Shown: piece by piece, positions 40,939-51,025 of the stretch
Position numbering within the stretch: the first letter of the stretch is position 1
How the letters are laid out: each line of letters starts with the position of its first letter
NCBI GenBank assembly: GCA_963210315.1
Contig: OY723244.1
Span: 2,108,001 to 2,172,000 of the forward strand
Direction of reading: 5' to 3'
DNA: 64,000 nt
DNA from: Rhynchopus euleeides
Taxonomy: Eukaryota > Euglenozoa > Diplonemea > Diplonemida > Diplonemidae
Made by a program: the position numbers and the translations under genes
The notes under the pieces: generated by a model
The model's database searches: none
What the model saw: only the letters and a program-made list of their open reading frames with translations
What the model was told of the DNA's origin: nothing

Positions 40939-42142
40939 AACCTTCTTGTTGTGTGTGGTCTTGTCCCAAAAAGAGAACTCGTCCAGCCAGTGGGTCGTAA
41001 CAAGCGACACTCACACCTTGCCATTTTGTAAGTTCGGCGTAGCCAACTCAGGAAACTTTTCACCGTGCGGATCCTTGCGAACACTTCACACGCCCGGCAG
41101 GTTGGTGGGGTGTTCTGTGTTCGAAGAAGTTCGACTGTCGTTGCACCGTCACACCCCACTCACCCATCCCACCCCGCCACCAGAGATCACACTCCAGAAG
41201 ATGGGTTGTTCTTTTGCGGTGGTTTGATGGTGGTGTCGAAAGCAATTCGCGCAAGATACTGAACGACGCACAACACTTTTCACCCAGAAAAGGGGGGGTT
41301 TGGCCCTTCAATGAAAACCTGCCACACAGCCGCTCAGGCCTTGCGATGCTCAAGTGCCGGTTGGACCCCTATGTCCTTCAGGCCCCAAAGCAGGCAACGA
41401 TATGGGATCAACCTCACAGGGGTGAACAACAGGGTGAACAAGGCACGGGTTTACACTGCAACCTCAAGGACTGGCGACACCTCTCCCACAGTCTGCGGCA
41501 CTCTGCCGTGGCGACAAGGCTTCCTGTCACGGGAGATCGCTGCGTGGATCAACGTGGCACCACCCGTGTGCTCGGCAGGTTGTTTCGGCACCTGCTTTCT
41601 CCGTGTCATGCTTTTCGTGAGCGTGTCAGGGATTGTTGGCACACGCTGGGGAGGGTTTCACATGATGACATAACATACATCAGAAGCACACACCCACGTG
41701 GCGCTATCCTTGGCAGGACTTTGAAGTGCCGCCTTGATATCCTTGTTGGATAGAACCCTCATATCACACCCTCAATCAGCTGACGAAAACCTAGGAAAAA
41801 ACGAGTGTAGGATAGCGGGCCCGGTTACTCACGGTATGGACCCTCGGGGCCAGGCTGCGATACCAGCACGCAAACCCAAATTGCAATACGAAAACCTGAG
41901 ATTTCTGGCTGATTTGGCCATGTACCCAGGTCCTCAGCAGGAGCTAGATATTCGCGGTCCCATTTTAGGGCAACGAATGGGCTCAAAATTCATAAATTCC
42001 TTTGAAAACGGACCCAAATGTCCAAAATAGGCCCACCCCAAAAAAAATTTCGAAAAGGTCCCCCCACAGAATTTCTCAGAATTTTCCAGATTTTTACTAG
42101 TTACGAGCGACGAAGCGTAGCGAAGTCGCGAAGTAACGAAGG

Positions 42143-42302
42143 AAATCGTACGACTGAAGCTTTGGATTAGCACCTCATGCCACTTCACAGGGCCTCAACA
42201 CAGCCTTGAGACAGCAAGTGCGCTCAACAAAAAGTAGTCCGGAACTGTTCTCCCACAGTTGCTGGACAGGGTGTCTATAATAAAGCGAAAGGAGTACGAT
42301 TT
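42143..42302. repeat. MITE with ends AAATCGTAC, copy 2
   Basis: Same family as 23049-23221. Here the shared sequence extends upstream to about 42098 (ACTAGTTACGAGCGACGAAG), as at 61150. Confidence 0.8.
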
Positions 42303-43095
42303 CTCAGATTTTCCAGAATTCCGACAGAATTCTCAGAATTTTCCAGATTTTCTCAGATTTTTCAGATTTTGGCATTCTGGCCCGGATTTTTGCAGAAATA
42401 TTTCGATGAGCCATTTTAGGGCTCAAAATGGGCTCAAAATTCAAAAATTCCTTTGAAAATGGGTCCAAATGTCCAAAATAGGCCCACCCCAAAAAAAAAA
42501 ATTTGAAAAGGTCCCCCCCACAGATTTTCCAGAATTCTGACAGAATTTCTCAGAATTTTCCAGATTTCTCAGATTTTCCAGAATTCTGAGAAATCTGGAA
42601 AAATCTGGAAAAATCTGTCCAGAATCTGGCCAGATTTTTTCCAGAATTCTCAGATTTTTCCAGATTTCTCAGAATTTCCAGAATTCTGAAAATTCTGGAA
42701 AAATCTGTCCAGAATCTGGACAGATTTTCTCAGATTTTGAAAATTCTGAAAAATCTGGAATCCCCAGAATCTGCCAGAATCTGTGAAATTCTGGCAGAAA
42801 TCTGTCAAACCATGGATATACACACGGTGGACTCCAGCGGGGGTAGGGTAACCCTTTTCGGGAGTCTCAACTAGGGGGAGTCCAACTCCCGCTAGCGGGA
42901 GTATAGACTCCCGCTAGCGGGAGTCTATACTCCCGCTAGGGGGAGTCTGACTCCCCCTAGCGGGAGTCTTTTCACCTATTTTCACTCATTTTTCCCATGA
43001 TACCTATGCAATGTGGCACTCGTCACTGAAGTACAGCCACACCAAACGAAACGGACGTTTCCACCCATCCCAGCTCGCAGACCTGATTCACAAAA

Positions 43096-43476
43096 ATGGG
43101 GAAGACGACAACGAAGCCGGCAGCGAAGCCGGCGGCAAAGTCGATTAAGAAGAAGAAGAGCGCAGAGAGTCCCGAGGCTGCGGAGGCGACGAACATTGTG
43201 CATGATTTTTGCACGGCCTTCCCTGTTAAAAAAGGGGGCAGTGTGCTGACACTGGGATCCATTAGAAGGCTCCTAGCAACGGTGTTGAGCAAGGAGCTCC
43301 ACCAGCACAGCACCCAGGTGGCCAACGCAATCATCGCCATGTCTTCCCTGACATGGATAAGTTCGCTGTCAGGGAAGTCGCAACGATGCGGAAGGAGGGC
43401 GCTCTCCGTCATATACAAGGTGGAGGCGAAGTATGGCAAGGTGCAGGATACAAACGTGTCGTCGGGGGCAGCCTGA
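43096..43476 (+). CDS. Basic-tailed hypothetical protein within the CACGGTGG element
   Basis: 126 residues. The first ~25 residues are Lys/Ala/Pro-rich (GKTTTKPAAKPAAK, then KKKK) like a histone or chromatin-protein tail. A helical segment (GSIRRLLATVLSKELHQHS) follows. Around 43355 an alternative frame (DMDKFAVREVATMRKEGAL) looks at least as protein-like as the annotated one, so a frameshift near there is possible and the real protein may continue to about 43600. Function unknown; a DNA-binding accessory protein or captured chromatin gene are options. Confidence 0.45.
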   Translation: MGKTTTKPAAKPAAKSIKKKKSAESPEAAEATNIVHDFCTAFPVKKGGSVLTLGSIRRLLATVLSKELHQHSTQVANAIIAMSSLTWISSLSGKSQRCGRRALSVIYKVEAKYGKVQDTNVSSGAA

Positions 43477-43625
43477 AGCCGCGAATGATCGCGACACGGG
43501 CGAACGGCTTGGCACCGTGGGTCTGGATAGATGCTGGAGTTCGGCCGGGTGAAACCGGAAGTCGCAGCAAAATTTGCCCCCCCAGATTTCTTCCTCAAAC
43601 CCACCCGTGGGCTGATCCGGCCTTG

Positions 43626-43731
43626 CACGGTGGACTCCAGCGGGGGTAGGGTACCACTACCGGGTTTAACCCTTTTCGGGAGTCTCAACTAGGGGGAGTC
43701 CAACTCCCGCTAGCGGGAGTATAGATCAGCA
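43626..43731 (+). repeat. Internal copy of the CACGGTGG end and GCTAGC array
   Basis: Direct repeat of 42823-42905, with an extra ACCACTACCGGGTTT insert. It ends 10 bp before the start codon of the next gene, so it could supply its promoter. Confidence 0.85.
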
Positions 43732-43741
43732 GTGGGCAACA

Positions 43742-44881
43742 ATGAGGCGATGCGGGGGGCGAGGGCACCGATGCTCACTGTGCGACATCCCAGAAGAACG
43801 CTGGTATCAACAGGTGCATCGATACCCGCACCTGACTCTCTCTGAGATGAAAGAGGCTGGCTACCCCTCCCTCTTGGCAGGTGTGCTTCCCAATGCCCGC
43901 TACGTCACCCCAGCACTCCATGACTGCAAGGGGCTCGCCATGCGGCTGATCAGGGTACTGGATGAGACAACAAAAAAAATATTCGACAAGACCTGTACAA
44001 ACCTTGCACTGAATGTGTCGCAGAATGGGACAGGTGCTCAGTTCCGGAAGGTCGTGCTTGCCATGTCACAGGACACCACCTACAAGGGCTTGTTCCGCTA
44101 CCTCTTTGTCTCCCTTGCAGACCTCATGCATTTCCGGTATGCAGACATCCCCTGGCGCTTCTGGGGATGCAAGGATGAGTCAGCCCGGATTCCCTTCTTG
44201 CGTGCTCGGATCTCAGGGCATATATTTCACTGGTTGATGGAGCATGCCGAAAAGGGATCAACGCGCAATGCCTACGTACACAGTCTCCATCATTGGTGGG
44301 CTCCAGAAGATGCAGTGCCTCTGCAGAACAACGACGAATTTGAAGAAGCAGAGAACGGACATCGCAAGAAAGATGCCGTTACAATCGCCAGCTCCGCAAC
44401 TTACGAGAGAGATCTTGCGATGGCAGAAGAGAAGCGGCGCGCATCGGGCATGCCTTGGAAGGTTGCGCACCTGTCGCAGGACGGGATCCTCGGGTATAGA
44501 GAAGTCATCCTGTGTCCGTGTCTGCACACCCGACACGCTCATAGATTGGCTGTGTATGTTCTTTGCACACAGTTGACACAGCTGCAGAAGGGGTTTGTGC
44601 ACTGCAACACACAGGACTTCGTTGAACCCATCAGCGCGCCCTACTTCCTGTTCCGGTTCCCCGAAGGACACCGCAAATTATCGCTCTGCTTGTGCAAAAT
44701 GCCAATCCCGCTGGGGGCGACTTTCACACCATTCGTGTCATCCGAGGCGACTTTGAGCACGCTTGACCAACGCGCACAGCAGGAGGGGGATGACAGTTCT
44801 GACGAAGAAGATGAGGCCTGCAGGATGGCTTGTCTTGCCCAAGGTGTAACACAACTACGACAGGCGATGGCCGCACTTTGA
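43742..44881 (+). CDS. Putative CACTA/EnSpm-type transposase, C-terminal-like part
   Basis: 379 residues from ATG at 43742. A CxxC pair near the N-terminus (C11, C14) is followed by TPALHDCKGLAMRL (H60, K63). This resembles the conserved MH-x2-K-N segment of TNP2-type transposases, where a zinc-like CPxC cluster also precedes it. Further on are WRFWGCKDES and a His/Trp-rich stretch (HSLHHWWAPED), and the end is acidic (DDSSDEEDEA). The N-terminal half of a normal TNP2 protein is absent. CAC termini and a CA duplication around it agree with the CMC superfamily. Sequence resemblance is short, so the call is tentative. Confidence 0.4.
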   Translation: MRRCGGRGHRCSLCDIPEERWYQQVHRYPHLTLSEMKEAGYPSLLAGVLPNARYVTPALHDCKGLAMRLIRVLDETTKKIFDKTCTNLALNVSQNGTGAQFRKVVLAMSQDTTYKGLFRYLFVSLADLMHFRYADIPWRFWGCKDESARIPFLRARISGHIFHWLMEHAEKGSTRNAYVHSLHHWWAPEDAVPLQNNDEFEEAENGHRKKDAVTIASSATYERDLAMAEEKRRASGMPWKVAHLSQDGILGYREVILCPCLHTRHAHRLAVYVLCTQLTQLQKGFVHCNTQDFVEPISAPYFLFRFPEGHRKLSLCLCKMPIPLGATFTPFVSSEATLSTLDQRAQQEGDDSSDEEDEACRMACLAQGVTQLRQAMAAL

Positions 44882-45038
44882 CACCTCAAATTCTAACCGC
44901 TCACCTCCGCAGGTGTAGCCGCTACCAGGAGGATAGGTAGGTAGTCCAGAGTCCGGGGAAACTGACAGAAGCAAAACAAGCCCCTCCCCATCCCTCTTCC
45001 ACCATGATTTTACCCCCCACGCCAGTAGACTGTAACTA

Positions 45039-45352
45039 CCGTATACGTAAATATTTTGGAACGTAAATATTATGGAACGTAAATATTATGGAACGCTGGT
45101 GGGTTGGCGTTCCAGATTTTTTTCGTTCCATAATATTTACAGGGCTTTCTGCGACTCGGGGACTTGGACCAGGTGATCGGACGGCGTACAGAGTCCCTGA
45201 CGAGACCTACTCGTGCACTTTTCGCGCGATTCCTGATGCAAGCCGTCCTCACCACCGAGTGGCCCAACTGGCCCTGTAAATATTTTGGAACGTAAATATT
45301 ATGGAACGGACCGGCCAAAAATGGGCCCGTTCCATAATATTTACGTATACGG
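45039..45352. mobile_element. Non-autonomous TA element, CCGTATAC ends, copy 2
   Basis: 314 bp, close relative of 3820-4164 with fewer terminal units; flanked by TA (45037-45038, 45353-45354). Inserted near the right end of the CACGGTGGACTCC element. Confidence 0.9.
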
Positions 45353-45384
45353 TATATCATGGGAAAAATGGATGAAAATAGGTG

Positions 45385-45500
45385 AAAAGACTCCCGCTAG
45401 GGGGAGTCAGACTCCCCCTAGCGGGAGTCTGGACTCCCGCTAGCGGGAGTCTTTGACACCCGCTCAGACTCCCGCTCCCAGACTCCCGCTAGGGCCGCTG
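45385..45500. repeat. GCTAGC palindrome array, right
   Basis: Repeats of GACTCCCGCTAGCGGGAGTC with variants, mirrored at 42875-42975. Confidence 0.9.
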
Positions 45501-45512
45501 GAGTCCACCGTG

Positions 45513-45690
45513 CATGTATTTTACATGTATATTTCATGCATTTACATGTATTTTACATGTATAATACTTGTCATGCAAGTATTATACATGTAAAATACTT
45601 GCATGACAAGTAAAATACTTGCATGCAAGTAAAATACATGTATTTTACTTGCATGCAAGTATTTTACTTGTCATGCAAGTATTATACATG
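45513..45690. repeat. ACATGT palindrome array, right part 1
   Basis: ACATGTATTTTACATGTAT and TTGCATGCAAGTAAAATAC words; continues at 46671 after the TA element. Confidence 0.85.
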
Positions 45691-45877
45691 TACCGTAAAC
45701 GGAAATATTGTGGACCGTAATAAAGGTGAACCGTACTATAGGTGGACCGTAAAAAAGATGGAACAAATGGGATTTTTCCGGAACTTGGAACATTTTTACG
45801 GTCCACCTATTTTACGGTTGGGATAGTGGACTTGGCGGTTTTTTTTACGAATTCTTACGCACACGACTTTCGCGCGG

Positions 45878-46022
45878 AAAGTGTCATTCAGCTCTGCCAA
45901 ACGTGCTCTACACACCACCCCCTTCATCAGGCAAGTGGGTTTGTAAGTGTGTGTGGAAGCGTCAACGCATCAAACGAAGTATCAACAGTAGAGAAAGAGC
46001 GGCAGAGTTGAAGTGACACTTT
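45878..46022. repeat. Hairpin-ended short repeat, copy 2
   Basis: Near-identical to 21685-21830, including the GCGTCAACGC core. Confidence 0.8.
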
Positions 46023-46050
46023 CTTCGACGAAGTCGCGAAGGAACCAAGG

Positions 46051-46177
46051 AAATCGCACGACTGAAGCTGCAGGATTAACACCACAGGGCCTCAACACAG
46101 AGTGTGCGCTCACCATCGTCCGGGAACTGTTCTCCCACAGTTACTGCAGGGTGTACTACACTAAAGGAGTACGATTT
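46051..46177. repeat. MITE with ends AAATCGTAC, shortened copy
   Basis: AAATCGCACGACTGAAG ... GGAGTACGATTT; internal deletions relative to 23049-23221. Confidence 0.75.
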
Positions 46178-46670
46178 CCCTGAATTTTCCGGGCACTGAT
46201 TCACGAATTTACATCTGGAGGGAGCCCGGTGGTCTCAGCTTCTGTCTGCGCGCCCTGCCGTACTGTGGCTGCTTTTGTGGGCTCGTGCAGCAGGTTCTAC
46301 TTTTACTTCTACCGGAACGCTCCTTGCATGGTACTACACTTCTCGAGGTGTGGTGGTGGGTGAGTCTCGAGGTGAGTGGTGGTGATCGTGCCCTTTCCAC
46401 ACGCAGGGAGGACTTGCTTCTCTTGCTGGTGTTGGTTGCGGTGGTGGAGGGAGGGTCCAAAGCTGGGAGGTCGGGAGGCCTACGTGCGGGAGTCTGCGGC
46501 GTGGAGGCCGCAGTCCGCGCCCCGCAACCCACCAGCCCGCGGGCGAAAATCGCATTGTCTTTTCCATATTCAGTCCCAATAAATGGTGGACCGTAAAAAA
46601 GATGGAACGTTTGGCCTTTTTTTGGGAACTTGGAACATTTTTACGGTCCACCCTTTTTCCGTTTACGGTA

Positions 46671-46977
46671 TTTTACTTGTCGTGCAAGTATTTTACATGT
46701 ATAATACTTGCATGACAAGTATTATACATGTAAAATACATGTAAATGCATGAAATATACATGTAAAATACATGTATATCAAGTAAAAATACATGTATAAT
46801 AGTTGACATGCAACTATTATACATGTATTTTTGCTTGATATACATGTATTTTACATGTATATTTCAGGCATATACATGTATTATACATGTATAATAGTTG
46901 ACATGCAAGTATTATACATGTATAATACATGTAAAAATCGGTATTTTTACATGTAAAATTTACAAGATCCCACCGTG
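46671..46977. repeat. ACATGT palindrome array and right end of outer element
   Basis: Inverse of 38969-39172, ending ...GATCCCACCGTG. Confidence 0.9.
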
Positions 46978-47131
46978 CAAGGGGGGGGGGGGGTGGGGGG
47001 GGGGATGGTGGGAAGCCTTCACGGCGCTCACTTCGTATCTCGCCCGCCTGCCCCCGGCCGCACCCCCCACCCCCTCGTTGTGCTGATACCACATCATCAG
47101 CGCCGCGCCAAAAAAAACGAGCCTTTTTTAA

Positions 47132-48183
47132 CCCTTTAGGGACCACGGGGGGGTTAATTAATTTTCGATATTTCGGGTTTCACACCGCGATCGTGAGTAA
47201 GTTGGACGGATTTTGGTGTTTTTCAAGATTTCTTTTGATGGTGAAATCGGTTGTCGCAATTATATTCAAGACAACCAAACAAAGTCCCCGGAAAATTATT
47301 TTTCCATTTCCCCGGCAGTGACAAAGTGCACACCGTGAAAACACCCTGAAATCCTGAAAAAATCGCGTGTGGCCTTGGCAACCCAAATATACTGTGTATC
47401 TGGAACCCATTCAGGGCCCACTGTTGCTTTCTCGATCACAGTGGTCAAAACTCTACTCTCGGTGGCCAAACAATCGCCAAATGGTGGAGTTCAAAGCATG
47501 TTACTGCTGATCGCAAAAACCAAAGATTTTCGAGGGTTTTCCAGGGTACGTATATGCAGGCTATATAGGGGGCCTATATAGGTGGGTGGTCGGTGTGGGT
47601 GAGGGGGGCCAACTTGACTTCTGCAGTCCAGTGGGACGGAACAACGTCTTTTTTCAAAAAATTTGTTGTCGTGAAATGCGCTGTTCGTGCCAGGTTCGAG
47701 ACTGCCAGAGTTGTTGAACAAAAATTCCCTCCCTTGACAAACGGGACAGCCAAGTCCCTGGTTAATTAGCATTCCTGGTCATGGGGTCTGGGTGTCGTCA
47801 CCCCCACCGGGCCACTTTCAGCCTCACGAATCCGTGCGAAACGGCGAATTTCGGACAGATTCAGCCCAGAACAATTCCAGGGAAAAAAATTGATCAAAAA
47901 GTTCAAGTTCGCAACATGTTACTTGGTCTTGACATTTTTTTCTCGTTTTCCCAAAAAATGGCCCAAAACCAGAATTCTCGGATTTTCGTGTTTTCCCCTC
48001 CGGTGGGAACATGAAATCTGTAAACCAGCATGTCCAAACACGCATGTTCGTGGAATGTTTTTCACCGGCCCTTTTCACCATAAAAAGAAATCTTCAAAAA
48101 GGTGACATTCAAAGGAACTTACCTCCCAACCCCAATTTTTTTCACATTTTCCACGCATATATGCGTGGTTGGTCCCTAAAGGG
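47132..48183. mobile_element. Non-autonomous piggyBac-like element
   Basis: 1052 bp with inverted ends CCCTTTAGGGACCA and TTAA on both sides (47128-47131, 48184-48187). TTAA duplications with CCCT ends are typical of piggyBac. Internal frames are short and unrelated to a transposase. Confidence 0.8.
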
Positions 48184-48360
48184 TTAAGCACATGCATGAT
48201 ACGTAAAAGTGCAGGAGTGCTTCCGACGGTGGAAGCGTCAACGCATCATTCAGGAAGAAGGAATCACGGTCGCTACGCTTTATTGATTATTCAGGGGGGG
48301 GGGGGGTCCCTCGCTATCGGACTATGGCAACGTTCCGGCGGGTTTCACCTATTCATAATC

Positions 48361-48538
48361 GGGGCCTTCGCTACCAGATGTTATTGATGGAGAAAAAAAA
48401 GCGAGCAACAGCCCCTTTCAACCCCGAACAGCCAACGTCCCCTCACTGACTGACGGGCTGGTCCACTGGTAACGAGGGCCCCCAACAGGAGGAGATGCGC
48501 TAGAATTCAGTCTTCGGCACCGGTGGCGAAGACCCCTC
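48361..48538. repeat. Imperfect foldback with GGGGCCTTCGCTACC ends
   Basis: GGGGCCTTCGCTACCAG on the left against CCGGTGGCGAAGACCCC on the right. Decayed member of the GGGGG(T/C)CTTCGCT group. Confidence 0.45.
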
Positions 48539-49493
48539 CCCCCCCCCTCACTTTCCTGAATAATTCAGCAGGTATTCCTGTTCTGTTCTGACACCTTTTT
48601 TCTTGGTGCCCCCTTCATTTTTCGGCGTGCAAAAATGCAACACCCCGCCTAGTTTTTTCGTTGCCTGAGTCGCCCTCTCTGCAGGGTTTCCAGGTGACGG
48701 TGTGTGTGTGTGAGCAGCATGCAACCCCCTTTCTTTCTTGGCTGAACGTTCTCTGTGCCGGTCAAAACCCCGACTGCCCCCACCCACCCACCCACTCCCC
48801 CACGCCCCCCAATAGTTCCAGTGCGGGCGAAGCCCCACCTTGACACCTCACGACCCACCCACGAAGATGCACGGCAAGCAAACTAACGGCGTATCCAATA
48901 TTATTGTGCGCTCAACGAAAAGTAGCCCGGATCTGTCTTTTTTTTTCAATTGCTGGGCAGGGTGGTTCTCTTGTTACAACGAAAAGGAGTGCGATTATGA
49001 AACAAGGGAGTGTGTGTGTGGGGGGGGGGGGGCTGCGACTTGTGTGTGTGTGGGGGGGGGGGGGGCGGCTGCGACAAGCAGCCGCCGATCCACACCCAGG
49101 ATGCGAAGGACGGCGTGTTACGCAAGGCAGCACTGGCCTGTGAAGCCGACGACGACAACGAAGATCCCGAAGAAGAGGAAGAAGGAGAAGAATGTGAAGA
49201 AGCGGAAGAAGGCAGAAAGCTGCTGATCATCAAGTTTCGTCGCCGACCCCACCCTCCCCTCCCCCGCCACCCCCCTGCACTGCAGCATATTTTATTGGTA
49301 ATTTTGGGCCAATTTTGACCATTTTCCCCTTGTGCCCAACATGATTCAAGCTTCGACTTCTTTCTCGACTCGGGGTATGGTTGAACCCTTTTGACTCATA
49401 CTTTCCACAACGGCCGGAGAGAGTCCGGAATATGCGAATTGTCCCCCCTGCTTGGCCACTCAACATGTTCCCCCCGGTTAAAATGGGTGAAAA

Positions 49494-49612
49494 TGACCTG
49501 GTCATGACCAGGTATGACATGGTCATGACCAGGTCATACCTGGTCAATGACCAGGTATGACCTGGTCAAGATTTGACCAGGTTTTGACCTGGTCAGGGTC
49601 TGACCAGGCCAC
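49494..49612. repeat. TGACCAGGTCA / TGACCTGGTCA palindrome array
   Basis: About ten alternating copies of TGACCTGGTCA and TGACCAGGT, able to form extended hairpins. No terminal repeats identified around it. Confidence 0.85.
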
Positions 49613-50339
49613 CGTGTAGGCATTATGATGAGCCCGGCATCGGGCACCTTGCTCAAAAAAAACTGCAAAACTTCAAAGGATGATCTTCTTGACCCATACC
49701 GACACCCACACCCTTTCCGCTGTTGCTTGACAGAGATTACATGTCTGTTGCGGCAAAGCAAAGTTGAACGGAAGAAAATAAGGAAGCGTTGACATTAGGC
49801 AACGTCCACCGTGGCACGGTGCGGCCTTCCCTCACTCGACTTCACGATCTCCACCCCACCCCACCCCTCCCCTCCCCCCCCCCCCTTCTACATTCTACTC
49901 TTTACCCCCCCCCCCCCCACACACACAAGTGGTACGGCAACACGGAACCTATACCTTCATCACACGCGATTGGGCGTGTGCGAGTATTTTTTTACAGTAG
50001 TGACACTGTGTACATCACACATAGGAGCGCCTGATCTTGTCACCTGATTTGGCCATTGCCTGTTTTCCCCCCGGCTCTATCACCGGCCCAAACGCCGATG
50101 AACTTCTGCTGAAGCTCTGCCGAGGCTCAGGTCAAAAAGCAGGTGTTCTGATGTGATCTTACACAAACCCCACACACCCACCCACAACACACGTGAATCT
50201 CTTTATAGTCGTGTCGATCACGCCAGGGCACATTCTGCACTTGGTATGATCTGCACTGTCACACGCACAGCTCCCTGTGCTGGACTCCTGATGCAAATCA
50301 ATAGTCATGGTCCCACCCGTCCCAAATCTCACACCCTTT

Positions 50340-50452
50340 GGGGGCCTTCGCTCTGTGTCACTTTGCGTGCAAAAGTGTGTCACCCTTACGGCCAGTCTTG
50401 TGAGGGCGGATCGCTTTTTCTCACTGATATGCACTTCGGAGCGAAGGCCCCC
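50340..50452. mobile_element. Foldback MITE, GGGGGCCTTCGCTC ends
   Basis: GGGGGCCTTCGCTC / GAGCGAAGGCCCCC, 113 bp; duplication not clear. Confidence 0.65.
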
Positions 50453-50639
50453 CTTATGTCTGTCAGCTGTCCCAATTTGAAAACCTGTCCCACCCACCCT
50501 CGGTGCTGTGCTTTCTTCTTTCGCATCCCTGATCCCGCCAGCAGGCAAGCGCAGGGACGAGAGGGAGGGGGGACACAATGAACGAAAAACGAAAAATCAC
50601 GCGAAAAATCATGTTCTATGAGTCGCGAAGTAACGAAGG

Positions 50640-50813
50640 AAATCGTACGACTGGAGCTTGAGGAATATCACCTTTTCATGCCACTTCACACACACAGGGC
50701 CTCAACACAGCCTTGAGACAGCAAGTGTGCGCTCAATAAAAAAGTAGCCCGGAACTGTTCTCCCACAGTTGCTGGGCAAGGGTGTCTACAATATAGCGGA
50801 AGGAGTAGGATTT
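50640..50813. repeat. MITE with ends AAATCGTAC, copy 4
   Basis: Nearly identical to 23049-23221; right end GTAGGATTT has one change. Confidence 0.8.
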
Positions 50814-51025
50814 TTGGTTGCTGCAATAAAGGACTGCCGCCCGGGTTTCTTTTGTTTTGTGTGCAACCGGGGGGCTGTTTTGTCAAAAAATAAATAAAAC
50901 GAAGAAGTGTGAACGAAAATGCAACTTTGTTGCGTTTGTGGAATTTTGGGATGACGGGATATTCCGGACTGTCGGGCTGTCCCTAACCCCCCCCCCCTTC
51001 TCACGTGTGTATTCAGGCATGTCGC

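Larger units (their letters stand above)
39173..42814. mobile_element. Large TIR element with GAATTC arrays, copy 2
   Basis: 3642 bp with ends CATGGTTTCGCAGAATTCTG and, inverted, CATGGTTTGACAGATTTCTG, flanked by GATATA on both sides (39167-39172, 42815-42820). The empty target is recoverable from the outer element's other arm (ACTTGATATACATG). Ends are dense arrays of AGAATTCTG words (39180-39350, 42300-42360, 42520-42810). The interior is collinear with copy 1 and contains an AAATCGTAC MITE (42143). No transposase recognised, so probably mobilised in trans. Confidence 0.88.
42823..45512 (+). mobile_element. CACGGTGGACTCC-ended element, CACTA-like
   Basis: 2690 bp. The left end CACGGTGGACTCCAGCGG is repeated inverted at the right, with CA on each side. 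The uninterrupted target is known from the outer element arm (GATATACATGTATTTTAC), so the duplication is CA. Subterminal arrays of the palindrome ACTCCCGCTAGCGGGAGT occupy 42875-42975 and 45385-45495. A third, direct copy of the left end starts at 43626, so this may be two elements run together (42823-43625 and 43626-45512). CAC termini with a 2-bp duplication fit the CMC (CACTA/Mirage/Chapaev) superfamily. Confidence 0.75.
45693..46668. mobile_element. TA element with CCGTAAACGGAAA ends, carrying two MITEs
   Basis: 976 bp, ends CCGTAAACGGAAA, flanked by TA (45691-45692, 46669-46670) within the ACATGT array (CATG-TA-TTTTAC when closed). Subterminal units GGTGGACCGTAA and TGGAACATTTTTACGGTCC recur in both orientations. 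It has itself been entered by the hairpin repeat (45878-46022) and the AAATCGTAC MITE (46051-46177). Confidence 0.85.
38969..46977. mobile_element. Outer CACGGTGG-ended element, invaded by three others
   Basis: The first ~205 bp (38969-39172) and the last ~205 bp (46773-46977) are near-identical inverted repeats beginning CACGGTGGGATCTTGTAAAT. They consist almost wholly of ACATGT/TATACATGTATA palindromes. With the insertions at 39173-42814, 42823-45512 and 45693-46668 removed, a short palindrome-rich element of roughly 0.7 kb remains. Confidence 0.75.

Noticed and set aside
42823..42830. CACGGTGG end suggesting Transib/RAG-type transposon
   Set aside because: Transib makes 5-bp duplications. 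Here the target comparison gives CA (2 bp), and the encoded protein fits a CACTA-like motif better.
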